Shown here: positions 1 through 11,126 of the stretch, one piece after another
Layout: every line of letters starts with the position of its first letter
Position numbering within the stretch: position 1 is the stretch's first letter
Assembly: GCF_033118175.1 (NCBI RefSeq)
Contig: NC_083698.1
Coordinates: 75,981,001 to 76,045,000 of the forward strand
Direction: 5' to 3'
Source: Dama dama
Taxonomy: Eukaryota > Chordata > Mammalia > Artiodactyla > Cervidae
DNA: 64,000 nt
Program-made: the position numbers and the translations under genes
Notes under the pieces: model-generated
Databases searched by the model: none
Seen by the model: the letters and a program-made list of their open reading frames with translations, nothing else
Told to the model about the DNA's origin: nothing

Positions 1-1315
1 AATAACTGAAGGTTTGATCTATCAATAGTCATTAACTTTATTGGTGATAGATATAAAAACTGTAAAGTGAGTTCATGGGTTTATCAAGTTAAATAAATGC
101 ACTTATTGATTCTATAACTTGAGAATCATGATGCCTCATGACAGTTAAATTGTTCTCATTTATTCTTCCTCAGTTCTTCATCAAAATGTCCATGGATTCT
201 ATGGGGAGGTATAAAGTTGCCCAAGCAGAGACCCCTAGAGAACTTATTTATAATTTCCCCTCATCTGAATGCAATACAAAGAGTTACTTGAGTGATGGAT
301 GGGATTAAAAAGTTTCTGAAGCTGCCACATGTTTCTTTTGAAAGAGACGACATAGAGGATATAATGTGGAGCAAACAGGAAAGCACTAATACCCGCATGG
401 CTGCATCTCACAGACATGAGACATTACTGGACCAAGGAGCCCTGCAGTAGCACTTGGGAAACTGTGAGAGAACCAGTCTCTGAGGCAGCCAGGAACAACT
501 CCCCATCCCCAGTTCCATATCTACCTGTAGATTCCTCCATTATTCATTTGGAGAGTAAAACCCCCATGAATGCCAAATGATAGAATGAGGAAGAACATAG
601 GCAATGACACATTGCTTCATGAAATAAAAAGGTCATTGAGGTGCAGGTGGACACAGGAAGAACGAGAGAGGAGCATAGGTTGGGAGATTGTAGTTGTATC
701 TACCTTTAATGGCAAATATTCATTCGCTGCCTCCTGGTATGAAGGAATAAATTGTTTAATCAGAGTGACTAGGCCTAGCTATGGAAGCAGAGGACTATTG
801 TTACTGTACAACTTTTAAATTGGAGTGAGATTGGTAGAAAATGGACTGTTTAATAAGGAATAAACATCAGGTTTGCCTTGGATGGCCCACAGTGGTTACT
901 GTCAGTAGTTGGAGGAAAGGTCTACAGAATTGTGAGTGGGAATAGAAGACAAAATGTTTATTCTTTTTAATTATAATAAAATTGATAAGCTTAACAAAAT
1001 TAACAAAAAACAAAATGAAAATAAAGGCTTTGCAAATCAAAACTATGGGGATGTGCCAACACACTTTTCAGAGGCAAATGAATGCCCTTAATAATGTCAC
1101 TAATATAAAAAGAATAAAATAAATGAACTGAACATTAAATTCAAGTTATTTAAAAATATACAGCAAAATAAGCCTAAAGCAAATGGATCTAGAAAAGAAT
1201 AAATTTAAAAAGCTGATGAAGTAGATAACAGAGAACTAGTCAACTGGGAAATCTAGGAACTAGTTCTTCAAAAGAGAAAACTGAGCAAACAAAAAGACAC
1301 ATTTTGGATAAGTTT
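1..1315. other. AT-rich unique sequence, no gene seen
   Basis: I see no recognisable gene, RNA or repeat here. Open frames on both strands are under 85 codons and have no family motif. The stretch from about 950 to 1240 is notably A-rich and could hold a decayed repeat that I cannot name. Confidence 0.5.
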
Positions 1316-1320
1316 GAAAA

Positions 1321-1466
1321 TGAAAGTGAGAGTGTTAGTAGCTCAGTTGTGTGTGATGGACTGTAGTCCCCCGGGCTCCTCTGTCCATAGCATTCTCCAG
1401 GCAAGAATATTGGAATGGGTAGCTGTTTCCTTCTCCAAGGGATCTTCTGGACCAAGGGATCAAGAA
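1321..1466 (-). mobile_element. Bov-tA SINE, 5'-truncated
   Basis: Reads as the reverse complement of the ruminant Bov-tA SINE. The 3' part shared with BovB (clock-like words such as ctcagttgtgt and ggactgtag) is at the left, followed by the caggcaagaatattgga block and the ccaagggatctt block. It stops at an A-rich run near 1466, before the tRNA-derived promoter half, so it lacks the polymerase III B box and is a dead copy. Confidence 0.85.
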
Positions 1467-1940
1467 AAAAAAGAGAGAAGACATTCAAATAGCTATAATG
1501 GGATTAAAAAAGAACATTCAATGAATAAAAGTAAATTTTTTAAAATCAAAGAATACAATGTGAAGTTTATTATAATACATTTGAAAATTTTATTGAAAAT
1601 GTATTTTCTGTGAATGTGTAAGTCACCAAACAAAACATGAATAAACAGAACACCAGTGGGGTTAATAAAGATGAGTCAAAAGAAAAGAAAAAAAAAAAAA
1701 AAAAGAGCTTGCCAAGAAATTATTTCCAAAAACAACTCCAGGTTCAAATCATTTTACTACAGTATTCTTTCAGACTTATAAGAAAGAAGTAATTTCCACA
1801 CTTTTTGACTGTTCCATGAAAAAAGAAATGTGACAAAACTTTCTAATTCCCGGTGAATACAATTTATACTGAGAGTTGAGAACACACACTTCCAAAAAAT
1901 TTACATAACAATATCAACATGGGTACAGATACATGTTGTT

Positions 1941-2863
1941 TTGCAGCCGCTCAGTTGTGTCCAACTCTTTGTGACCCCATGGACTGCAGCACGCCAGGCT
2001 TCCCTGTCCTTCATCATCATCTGGAGCTTGCTCAAACTCATGTTTACTGAGTTGGTGATGCCACCCAACCATCTTGTCCTCTGTCATCCCCTTCTCCTCC
2101 TGCCTTCAATCTTTCCCAATATCAGGGTCTTTTCTAAGGAGTTGACTCTTTGCATCAGGTGGCCAAAGTACTGGAGCTTCAGCTTCAGCACTGGTCCTTC
2201 CAATGAATATTCAGGATTGATTTTCTTTGGGATGGACTGGTTGGATCTCCTTGTAGTCCAAGGGACTCTCAAGAGTCTTCTTCAGCACCACAGTTCAAAA
2301 GAATCAATTCTTTGGTGCTCAGCCTCCTTTATGGTCCAGTTTTCACATCCATACATGACTCCTGGAAAAACCATAGCTTTAACTAGATGGACCTTTGTTG
2401 GCAAAGTAATGTCTCTGCTTTTTAATATGCTGTCTGGCTTGGTCATAACTTTTCTTCCAAGGAGCAAGCACCTTAAGTTCATGGCTGCAGTCACCATCTG
2501 CAGTGCCATCTATTGCTGTGAAGTGATGGGACTGGATGCCATATTCTTTTTCTGAATGTTGGGTTTTAAGCCAGCCTTTTCACTCTCCTCTTTCACCTTC
2601 ATCAGGAGGTTCTTTAGTTCTTCTTCACTTTCTGCCATAAGGGTGATGTCATCTGTATATCTGAAGTTATCGATATTTCTCCCTGCAATCTTGATTCCAG
2701 CTTGTGCTTTATCCAGCCTGGCATTTTGCATGATGTACTCTGCATATAAGTTAAATAAGCAGAGTGGCAATATACAGCTTTGATATACTCCTTTCCCAAG
2801 TTTGAACCAGTCTGCTATTCCATGTCGTGTTCTAACTGTTGCTTCTTGACCTATATACAGATT
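1941..2863 (-). mobile_element. BovB LINE fragment (3' part)
   Basis: A 0.9 kb fragment of the RTE-clade retrotransposon BovB, in reverse orientation. Its 3' end is at the left (gctcagttgtgtcc, then the accccatggactgcag block) and it is 5'-truncated near the words corresponding to the ctatatacagat region. The reverse strand retains pieces of the reverse-transcriptase C-terminal half in three successive open frames (2770-2510, 2509-2282, 2272-2084). Several in-frame stops separate them, so no functional protein is possible. No clear target-site duplication was found at the edges. Confidence 0.9.
2510..2770 (-). pseudogene. BovB reverse transcriptase remnant
   Basis: An 86-codon open piece of the BovB polyprotein within the LINE at 1941-2863. 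It includes the catalytic palm motif as Y-T-D-D (residues 38-41 of this frame, near 2648-2659), where other BovB copies in this window read Y-A-D-D. The motif is followed by the TLMAES-type segment and the KVKEESEKAGLK stretch seen in the other copies. The frame runs to a stop at 2510, while the next 75 codons of the protein continue in the neighbouring piece 2509-2282. It has no start of its own and is a decayed LINE coding fragment, not a host gene. Confidence 0.85.
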
Positions 2864-3042
2864 TTTAACTTAAATCCAGGTTGGTTAACATATCTATTGA
2901 AAAAAAAAAACATAATTAATTATGTGGGGTGATTGATATGTTAACTGAACATTTTTCTTTTTCAGGATTTTTAAAAATTGCCTATTTCTCCTCCCCATTT
3001 AGTTACTCATTGCATTATTTGCTAACTCCTAAAACAAAGAAG

Positions 3043-3270
3043 GGCATCCTAAGTGTCTCTAGTGGTAAAGAATCGGTCTGCCAATGTAGCAGACATAAGG
3101 ACCCGGGTTTGATCCCTGGGTCGGGAAGATCTCCTGGAGGAGGGCATGGCAACCCACTCCAGTATTCTTGCCTACAGAATCATATTGACAGAGGAGCCTG
3201 ACAGACTATAGTCCATGGCGTCTCAAAGAATCAGACACAACTGAATTGACTTAGCATGCATGCATGCATA
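3043..3270 (+). mobile_element. Bov-tA SINE, near full length
   Basis: Full-length layout of Bov-tA: tRNA-derived head (tctctagtggtaaagaatc), a B-box-like gggtttgatccc, the gggaagatctcctggagga core, then the BovB-like tail ending in gacacaactgaattgac. It ends in a short (gcat)n run at 3254-3269 that seems to have grown from its tail. The B box has lost its central CG, a usual sign of CpG decay. Confidence 0.9.
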
Positions 3271-3773
3271 TATATTTATACTACACACAAGTTGGATGTA
3301 ATATTACGTTAGTAGTACTTAAAAGTGACAAATAGAAATGCGTTCAGAATTTGTGTATTAGAGAAGTAAGTTTAAACCAAAGCCACTGATAACAGATGTG
3401 GTTAACCCTCTAAGGAAGTAAAGAAAAGGGGGGAATTATATCTGCAAGTATGTAAGTAAAGGTTTCAATGACATCCTCACCCACAATTAGCACAATGGAG
3501 GATTTTGTGTTTTCTAGAGGGCATAGGTACCACCCAGGACACCTCTCCATCCTTCTGAAAAAATCTGAATATATGGCCCAGCCAGGACGAAGACTCTGTC
3601 TCTCAGAGAAAAGTAAACAAGAGTCGGTACAAGCATTCACAAAATATACTTTTTAAACATTTTTCTTTTTTACATTTGAAAAAGTCACAGTTTTTTTGAG
3701 ATTATTAGCAGGCACACATCCTGAAAAAAAATAGTATAAAGCATTATTTTGCTTACTCATTTCAGCTGTCTGA

Positions 3774-3800
3774 GTGTGTGTGTGTGTGTGTGTGTGTGTG
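3774..3800 (+). repeat. (TG)n microsatellite
   Basis: About 13 uninterrupted TG units, followed by catgcacat. Likely polymorphic in populations. Confidence 0.95.
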
Positions 3801-3889
3801 CATGCACATCTCTTAGTCTTACTCTCTTGCACATACAGACACAGAAAATTCTCAAATAGTTTGTGGATCACTAGACTCTCTATGAGTAC

Positions 3890-4113
3890 AATTGTGATAA
3901 TATTAAGAACTAATGAGTGGTTGCCAGGGGCCATAGGTGGAAGGTGGGATTAACTGAGGGAATTTTGAGGGGTGATGAAAACACTCTAAAACTAGAATGT
4001 GGTAATAACTGCATATATATTCAAATTTACTAAAACCTATTTAAGTGTAGATCTAAAATGGGTGAATTTTGTGTTATGTAACTTATACTTCAACAAAGCT
4101 TTTAAAAAAAAAT
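3890..4113 (+). mobile_element. L1M-type 3' UTR fragment
   Basis: Matches the well-known 3' end of older mammalian L1 elements: a block like gtggttgccaggggcc, then the ggtgatgaaaacactct and gtgtatgtaacttatacttc type blocks, ending in aacaaagcttttaaaaaaaaa. Only the untranslated 3' end remains. It lies tail-to-tail with the reverse-oriented L1 that starts about 50 bp downstream. Confidence 0.8.
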
Positions 4114-4164
4114 AGAATAGATGAAATATATAGCAATACTCCAATGGTGGTGTGTAATAGGATA

Positions 4165-5405
4165 TGTTTTACAATTTATTGAGATATAAATATGACATCA
4201 CTGTGTAAGTTTAAGTTGCCTGACGCGATGATTTGATACACATGTACACTGTGAAATGGTTACCACAATAAGGCTGGTTAATACATTCATCACCTCACAC
4301 AATCACAAGTGTTTTGTTTTGATGGTGAAAATAGTTAAGATCGATTCTCGTAGTAGCTTTCAAGTGTATAATATAGTATTGTCAATTATCCTCACCATGC
4401 TGAATATTAGATCCCCAGAAATTATTCATCTTATAAGTGGAAGTTTGTACCCTTTGATCAACATTTCCCAAGATTTTATGCATCCTCCTCCCCAGTCCTT
4501 GGAAAATGCCTTTCTAATTTTGCTTCTATGAGTTTGCTTCTTTTTAGATTCCCCTTATAAGTAAGATCATGCGACATTTTCTTTCTCTATCTGACTTATT
4601 TCACTTAGCAAAGTGCCCTAAAGGTCTATCCACATTGCTGAAAATGTCAGAATTTCATTCTTTTATGGATGAATAATATTTTATTGTGTCTATAAAATAT
4701 ATGTATATATACCATGTTTTCTTTAACCATTCATCTGTTGATGGACACCTAGTTTGTTTCCATATCTCGACTATTATAAAAATGCTGTAATGAATGTGGG
4801 GGTGCATATATCTTTTTGAGTGAATGTTTTTGTTTTCTTTGGATAAACACCAGGATGTGGAATTTCTGGATCTTATGGTAAAGTTCTATTTTTAATTTTT
4901 TGGGAAACTCCATGTCACGCACAGTGACTGCACCAATTTACATTCCCAACAATACCATTTAAGTGTTCCCTTTTCTCCACATCCTCACCAACACTCATTG
5001 TGCTGGCTTATCTTTTTGATGACAGCCGTTCTAACAGGTGTGAGGTGATAGCTCATTGTGGTTTTGACTTGCATTTTCCTGGTAATTAGTGACATTGAGC
5101 ATCTTTTCATATACCTGTTGGCCACTTGCATGTCTTTGGAAAAACATCTATTTAGGTCCTTGGCCCATTTTTCAATTGGATTATTTGGAGTATTTTTGCT
5201 ATTGAGTTGTTGGAATTCCTTATATATTTTGGATAATAACCCTTTATTAAATATGTGGTTTGCAAAGATTTTCTCTGATTGCATAGGCTTGTCTCTTCAT
5301 TCTGTTGATTGTTTCTTTTACTGTGCAAAAGCTTTTAGTTTGATGCAGTCTGCCTTGTTGACTTTTATTTTCGTTGCTTGTGCTTCCTATTCAAAGTCCT
5401 CAATA
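4165..5405 (-). mobile_element. L1 fragment: 3' UTR and ORF2 C-terminus
   Basis: About 1.2 kb of an ancient L1 in reverse orientation. The left part is 3' UTR (the tttattgagatataaat start and the 'step' in the ccattcatctgttgatgg block). The right part is the end of ORF2, visible as a 99-codon reverse frame. Divergence and stops mark it as an old L1MA/L1MB-like copy, but the subfamily cannot be set by eye. Confidence 0.88.
4985..5284 (-). pseudogene. L1 ORF2 C-terminal remnant
   Basis: A 99-codon frame within the L1 at 4165-5405. It carries the diagnostic C-terminal ORF2 words: EKWAKDLNRCFSKDMQ, then ANRYMKRCSMSLITRKMQ, then KTTMSYHLTPVRTAVIKK. This is the cysteine-rich end of ORF2, downstream of the reverse transcriptase. 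No catalytic part remains and stops flank it, so it is a relic. Confidence 0.88.
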
Positions 5406-6084
5406 GCTTTTTCTTGCTTAAATACATAATATAAATCGTTTTACTCTGGCTTTCATTCACTTTTTAACATTTTCTTTCACTGTTCCACATCATATATTTT
5501 ATGCCCTAAATAAACTAAGTTATTTACAATTTCCTTTATCTGCCCTAAACACTTGAGCTTGATCTTGGAAAACAGCGTGGAATCTTCAAGCTGGAAATGA
5601 CAATGAAGGTCAATTCCTCTGGCTACTGGAAGACAGGCCTCATGAACACCCCCAGCTCACAGGGGAATATTTTTGGTTACACAGAGCCCACCACTTCTCA
5701 GAGAATCCATGGGCCTACCCTGGTAATGATCAATATTGCAGGCAGACCAAAGCAAATAAAATACTGATGTCTCTCTATTGTATGAAGGAACTGATTTCTC
5801 TACTGACCAAATGAAACATTTGCCAAATGAAAGTCAAGATTTTAAAAACTCTAAAAAATTTCATAGTCAGCAAAGCGGCAAGGGGTGAAACGCTGTGTAG
5901 AAACTAAATTCTATTTTCCTGATAACTTAAGACTATTAAATAACTTCAAGTTATCTTTCTGAAGCTTAATACATGTATGAATTGAAGGATAACAGATTCT
6001 TTTATTATTCCAATCCAAAACTACTTTCTTAGTCTCAGTTGGGATCAAGTATCTCTTTTGAAGAGTAATAAGGAGGCAGTTAAA
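5406..6084. other. Unassigned AT-rich sequence
   Basis: No gene or clear repeat seen. A cctttatctgccctaaac stretch and the following 200 bp look like ordinary single-copy DNA. Confidence 0.4.
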
Positions 6085-6099
6085 CAGTGAGGTGAAGAC

Positions 6100-6265
6100 T
6101 GGGTAAAATAAGGAACAGTGGCAGATATAAATTAAATTCTACTTTACTCTGGATCTTGACCTGGTTACGTGACTTGAATTTCCCCATCTGGAAAGTGGGA
6201 GAAATACTACCTTCCTGGAGCAACGAGTGCTCGGTGACGGTAGAAAACCTACCATGATGCTCAGT
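6100..6265 (+). mobile_element. Possible MIR SINE
   Basis: Contains in MIR order a cttgacctggttacgtgactt block (compare the MIR tgtgaccttggg core) and a ttccccatctggaaagtggg block (compare tcatctgtaaaatggg). Divergence is high, so this is a tentative call. Confidence 0.45.
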
Positions 6266-6679
6266 TCCTTGACCTTCAATATTGATGCTCATTACTGTAG
6301 ATAATCCATTCTCTGTGCTCACAATTTCAGTGCCATTTTCCTGTTTGAGAGAGTTGGCCTTCTGTAATCTGGAAATTCCTGATGAATGCAGTATGATTTT
6401 TAGACATCTTTCCCTATTGAATCCTAGGTTCCTATGGCTAAGGCTTGTTGCTGTAAGATGGTCCTCTCCCCTTCATCCATGTGCTGTACCATTAGCACCA
6501 AAGTCTACTGGGATGTCTTCCTGCCAGACTCTCAGTGTTTGAAACCCATCCTGTCTTTCAAGGCCCACTTTAGGAGAATTCCCCTGTGTAGTCATCTATA
6601 TACTCCTAGACAAACAGAACCCAAGAATCTCAAGAGGCACCAAGCCGAAGTTAAAATGGAGATGGGAGCCATTATTCCT

Positions 6680-7290
6680 TCAGTTCATTCATTCATTCCA
6701 CACATTTTTGAGAAATCTTACATTTTGCCAGGCACTATTCTAGGTACTGAGATACAGCAGTAAATTAAACCAGCAAAAGACCCCTACTCTTAAGGAGTTA
6801 CTTTCTTTACCTACCATTCTACCATGAGAATAATAACCAAAGAATATGATGAGAAAAAAAGTGAAATATACATTTTATTAAATGATTATGGTCCATAAAG
6901 AGAGAAATAAAAGTAGTAAAGGGTGCAAGGAACAAGAAGGGTGGCATTGCGATTTTAGATGGGCAGCCAGGAAAGATGTGCAGAAGGTGTCGACTGAGTG
7001 AAGATTCAGTGAGGGGAAGGAAGAAGTCAGAGGTACATGGAGATAAAGCACGCCCTGAGGCAGAGCCTGGAAATTCTGGAGAGGGCAAAGAGTCCTAGGG
7101 AGCTGGAACACAGCAGGAGAATTAAATGGGAAAATGCAAGGTCAGAGATCTATGGAGGGTAGGAGGAGTGCCTCTTGGATGCCATTGGCAAGATTTTGGC
7201 TTCTACTCTGCTTGACACATGAGGCCTTTGGAGAACTCTGAGCAAAGAGGGGTGGTTTGACACCCTTGCAATAAGACCTTTCTCTTGCTG
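6680..7290 (-). mobile_element. L2 LINE fragment
   Basis: Reverse-oriented L2 3' end: ttcattcattc, then tttgccaggcactattctaggtac, then gatacagcagtaaatt and an acccctactcttaaggag block. After a poorly matching stretch, more L2-like words return (ccctgaggcagagcctgg, gaacacagcaggag, ttttggcttctactctg, aactctgagcaaagagg). The second part may be a separate L2 piece. Confidence 0.7.
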
Positions 7291-7924
7291 AACCTAGAAC
7301 AGACTGCAGGGGCTGTGGCCCCACACGAACCACGCCTTCAGTGTCCATAGCCTTTCATAGCCCCCTCCCACACTGAATGTGGGCCAGGCTTATGGCTGAC
7401 TTTCACCAAAGTATTCATGTGCTTATGAAGACCTAGTAACTCCTATGTTGGTAACTTTAGGAGCCCTAAGACTCCACATCATGAGTTGGGCTACCCTGCT
7501 GGAAAGCCCATATGAGAGGACCACAAGGAAAAACAGAAACCAAGACGTCCTAGCTAAGTACAGTGGAACTCAGACAAGTTGAAAGGCATGGGCAGTTTTT
7601 TGCCCATCCACCCATCCATCCATCCTTCACTCAATACAGCCACAGAACAGAGCCAAGGAGACCAACATGAAAACCATCCAGCTGAGCCCCAGCCAACCCT
7701 TTAGAATCATCAGTAATAATAGAAGTGGTGTTGTTTTAACCCACAAAGTTTGGGGAAGGCTTGATATGGGGCCATGGATCCCTGGAATGGGCAGCCTTAG
7801 GAAAACCAATTCAGGAATGGTAGTAGCTTTGGCCATAGGAGAAGCAGGAGAGAGGGGAGAAATGATTGGATCTCCCTGGTATCTTGGAGGCAGAGGATTT
7901 TCTGAGGCTTGGATATGAACTCTG
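7291..7924. other. Unassigned sequence with short (CCAT)n
   Basis: No gene seen. Contains a short (catc/ccat)n tract at about 7602-7625. The 83-codon frame at 7667-7918 has no recognisable motif and no sign of splicing. Confidence 0.4.
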
Positions 7925-8034
7925 AGAAAGTGAAGTCGCTCAGTCGTGTCTGACTCTTTGCGACCCCATGGACTGTAGCCCATCAGGCTCCTCAGTCTAT
8001 GGGATTTTCCAGGCAAGAATACTGGAGTGGGCTG
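7925..8034 (-). mobile_element. Bov-tA SINE, 5'-truncated
   Basis: Reverse-oriented 3' part only: gaaagtgaagtcgctcagtcgtgtctgactc, then gaccccatggactgtagcc, then caggcaagaatactggagtggg, where it ends. The cag-tcg-tgt words keep CG dinucleotides, suggesting a relatively young copy. Confidence 0.88.
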
Positions 8035-9084
8035 TGAGAAGAAGCAGAATTAAGGATGACAGGGAGGGAACACCTGGCACTGAGCTGAGGACAGACCATC
8101 CCGATAGGGGGCCTCAGAGCGTGACACAGAAGCCTGGCAACCTTCAAGTGGTCCCACACAGAGGGCTGAGCGGGGAGGTAGAATCCTGGCCCCAAGATAA
8201 CAAAGTCAGAAACCAAAGCGAAAGATGGTGACCAGACCCCACAGGAATTCGCTGAGCCAAGCAGTCTGGTTCCTGAGTTTTATAAGGTGCCAGTGGCTTC
8301 AGACACAGGCCTTGAAGGAGCCCTCAAAGCTACTGATCTGGCCTGGACACTCTCAACTTCCCCATCACCACAGAGCTTCACCCAAAGCATTGGTTCTGCC
8401 TTTCCTGGAAGCCTAATCTCTTTAAGCTAGGCAGGAGGCCTGTTTCTTCTTCAAGTGTCCACCACACCCACAGGAGCACTCACACATGAAAGAGCTGAAA
8501 TGAGTCTTCTCCAAATTAGACAGTGACTTCCTTCTGCCACAAAAGTCCTGCAGATCCTGGGCCATTTCCCTTTCCTGGAGCCATGGGTTGCTCAGAGATA
8601 AAAGATAGTATTTTTATGTGTGAAAACCCGCCTTCCTAAATGTCCCACTTCCTTGGGAAGCAATGCATTATTTTCTCCATCTGGCATATGCTAAATGGTT
8701 GTGAAAATACAGGAAGTTCCTGTGAATTTCCTCAAGAAAATCTTGACAGGCTCTGCACTATTTTGGACTATTCTGATTTTTATTATGACATTCAAGCTGT
8801 AAGAAAAAAAGGTAGCATAATATAAAATAATAAAATAAAGTAAAACCTAATCAGGCAGCATGAAGCTCTCCTCACCTCTTGTGATAACAAGTAAGAACAT
8901 TGGTATAAACAGAAAAATAAGAGTGAAAACAGAAACAAGGGAAAATCATGGTTTTGAAATGCATGGAGTTGAAATTAACACCATCAATGTAAGTTGTTTT
9001 ATCAACATTTTAGGAACATTTGCTAAAATATTTAGTTTGTTTATATCATGGAATCATGGAGTATCTGAACTCCATCAGAGCTTA
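8035..9084. other. Unassigned single-copy sequence
   Basis: No gene, RNA or clear repeat recognised. A short A-rich (aataaaat)n-like run lies near 8819-8845. Open frames are at most 87 codons and lack motifs. Confidence 0.4.
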
Positions 9085-9215
9085 GCATTATTCTAGTCCA
9101 GACTTTTCTCTTTACAGATGAAGAATCACAAGTCCAGAGAGGTTATGATTTTTCCAAAGGTCACACAGCTGTTTCAAGGCAGAATAAGTGCCAGAATCCA
9201 ATTTTTGTAATTCTT
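9085..9215 (-). mobile_element. MIR SINE fragment
   Basis: Reverse-oriented MIR core: ctttacagatgaagaatcacaag, then ccagagaggttatgattt, then ccaaaggtcacacagctgtt, then cagaataagtgccagaatcca. This order is diagnostic of the MIR core on the minus strand. Confidence 0.8.
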
Positions 9216-9567
9216 AACTTAGTTTTATTTTTTTCCCCAGAGAACTCCTGAAATGTTTCTGATTGTGGTATAAATATCATTTGTAATGTTGATGTAAATA
9301 TAAATATTGGTACTGAAATGGCCACATCCAAGCCAGGGAGGAAGGAGGAAAAACTGAGGAGGTGGGGATAAAAAGTCATTTAAAGGAGAGTGGGGAGAAG
9401 ATGAGAGCAGCTGCCTATCTCTCTTACTTTCTTCTCTCATTTTTATAGGAAGCCACAAAGGTGTGACATGAGAAGTTGAAAAGTCCTGTTATATAAGAAT
9501 GACTCCTCCTTAGCCTTGCTAACCCCACCTCCTTTCACACAGACCTGGAGCTTCACTGGGAAAAAGC

Positions 9568-9805
9568 CACAGGGTGTTGGTTAAACACACAGACTACAAT
9601 GATTTCTTTCCTAACTCCATCAGTCAGACCTGTGTGACCTTGGGCAAGTTTCCTTACCTCTCTGGTCTTCAATCTCCTCAGCTGGAAAATGGGAATAAAA
9701 ATAATAACACCTAACCCACAGGGTTGTTGTGATGATTAAGATTGATATTCTTAAGGGTTTAGAACAGTGCCCGGCATGTATTAAGTATTATATAAGTATC
9801 TAATT
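9568..9805 (+). mobile_element. MIR SINE, near full length
   Basis: Forward MIR: a gttggttaaacacacagac head, the tgtgtgaccttgggcaagt core, then tcagctggaaaatgggaataaaaataa, then cacagggttgttgtgatgatta, then tagaacagtgcccggca. One of the best preserved MIR copies in the window. Confidence 0.88.
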
Positions 9806-9970
9806 GGTAGTACAAAAGAATTAAACTTATTTCATAGTACCATGTCCATCTGAAAATTTCCTATCATTCTAGGGCTTTTCCTAAGACAGTTCCTGTCCTG
9901 TGACCTTCTTTTTGTTGACCAGCCCCACCTTCTTATTACCCTGTCCTTAACGGGAAGGTCAGAACAAACA

Positions 9971-10247
9971 TGGGAGAAGGAAATGGCACCCCACTCCAGT
10001 ACTCTTGCCAGGAAAATCCCATGGACGGAGGAGCCTGGTAGGCTGCAGTCCATGGGGTCGCTAAGAGTCGGACACGACTGCGCGACTTCGCTTTCACTTT
10101 TCACTTTCATGCATTGGAGAAGGGAATGGCAATCCGTTCCAGTGTTCTTGCCTGGAGAATCCCAGGGATGGGGGAGTCTGGTGGGCTGCCGTCTATGGGA
10201 TCACACAGTGTCGGACACGACTGCAGCGACTTACCAGCAGCAGCAGC
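9971..10247 (+). mobile_element. Bov-A2 SINE (dimer) with (AGC)n tail
   Basis: Two A-type monomers in tandem. The first runs from ggagaaggaaatggcacccc to about 10112, and the second from ggagaagggaatggcaatcc to the end. Each has a tcttgcc(t)ggaga block and ends in gacacgactg. The copy finishes in the (agc)n tract typical of Bov-A2 and is flanked by a 10 bp duplication, agaacaaaca, at 9961-9970 and 10248-10257. It lacks a tRNA-like polymerase III head and derives from BovB sequence. Confidence 0.93.
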
Positions 10248-10257
10248 AGAACAAACA

Positions 10258-10920
10258 CATAGGATATTAAGAAGTGTATGTGAATAGTGGTCCTGAAGCT
10301 GTCACTGCCATCACTATCACTGAAGTATTAGACTCACGGAAGGTTCATCACCCAACCCAGGAACCTGGCAACATAGAACTCCATCACTTCCAGGTCTGAG
10401 GACACCAACGAGGACAGCACCTGTAGAACCCAGGGCCCAGTGAAGGAGGGGAAATTCCCAGCTGCACACACTGGCACTGATTGCCCAGTTCTTCAGCCCC
10501 TGCCCTTGTGTTCCTGATCAATGAAAAGGTCCTTAGTTCTCTTCTATTACACTTTTTGTTTTTGTTTTAACTCAGGATCCTTCCTGCACTATAGTTATAT
10601 GTCTTTTTTCTGCTGGATTTCTAGGTAGCATCAGAAATTGTACGCATATTTGATTATATGCTCTGCTGGTCCTTGCTAGCCATATAAAATGAAGATATTT
10701 TATTTTCTGATGATTTGTATGTATATCCCCAAAGAAGAAAAGTTTGGACATCCATTTGTGAATTCAGTCATCAACTAACATGCATTAAATACTTAACATG
10801 TACCAAACACTGTGCTTTCTTTCTTAGCCTACATCTGTTAGGTGAATTAACAGGGTCTCAGAGCGGAGATTGAGGCCAGACTTAGAAATGGAATGGCTTC
10901 ATGAACCAGAAGTCATATGT
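10258..10920. other. Unassigned sequence, weak L2/MIR-like trace
   Basis: No gene seen. A trace at about 10780-10825 (gcattaaatacttaacatgtaccaaacactgtgct) resembles the reverse-oriented end shared by L2 and MIR, but it is too short to assign. Confidence 0.4.
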
Positions 10921-11126
10921 GTTAGTCGTTCAGTAGTGTACGACTCTTCATGACCCCATGGACTGTAGCCTGCCAGGCTCCTCTGTCCATGGGATTCTGC
11001 AGCCAAGAACACTGGAATGAATTGTCATTTCCTTTTCCAGGAGATCCTCCTGACCCAGGGATTGACCCTGGGTCTCTGGCATCACAGGTGGATTCTTTAC
11101 TATTTGATCCACCAGGGAACTCCATG
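10921..11126 (-). mobile_element. Bov-tA SINE
   Basis: Reverse-oriented and close to full length: gttagtcgttcagtagtgtacgactc at the left, caggctcctctgtccatggg, ccaagaacactgg, gacccagggattgaccctgg (decayed B box), and a tggattctttactatttgatccaccagggaact end that is the tRNA-derived head. Confidence 0.92.

Noticed and set aside
1941..2555. 204-codon forward frame
   Set aside because: It is the antisense shadow of a reverse-oriented BovB. The true coding words (RT palm, C-terminal domain) are on the minus strand.
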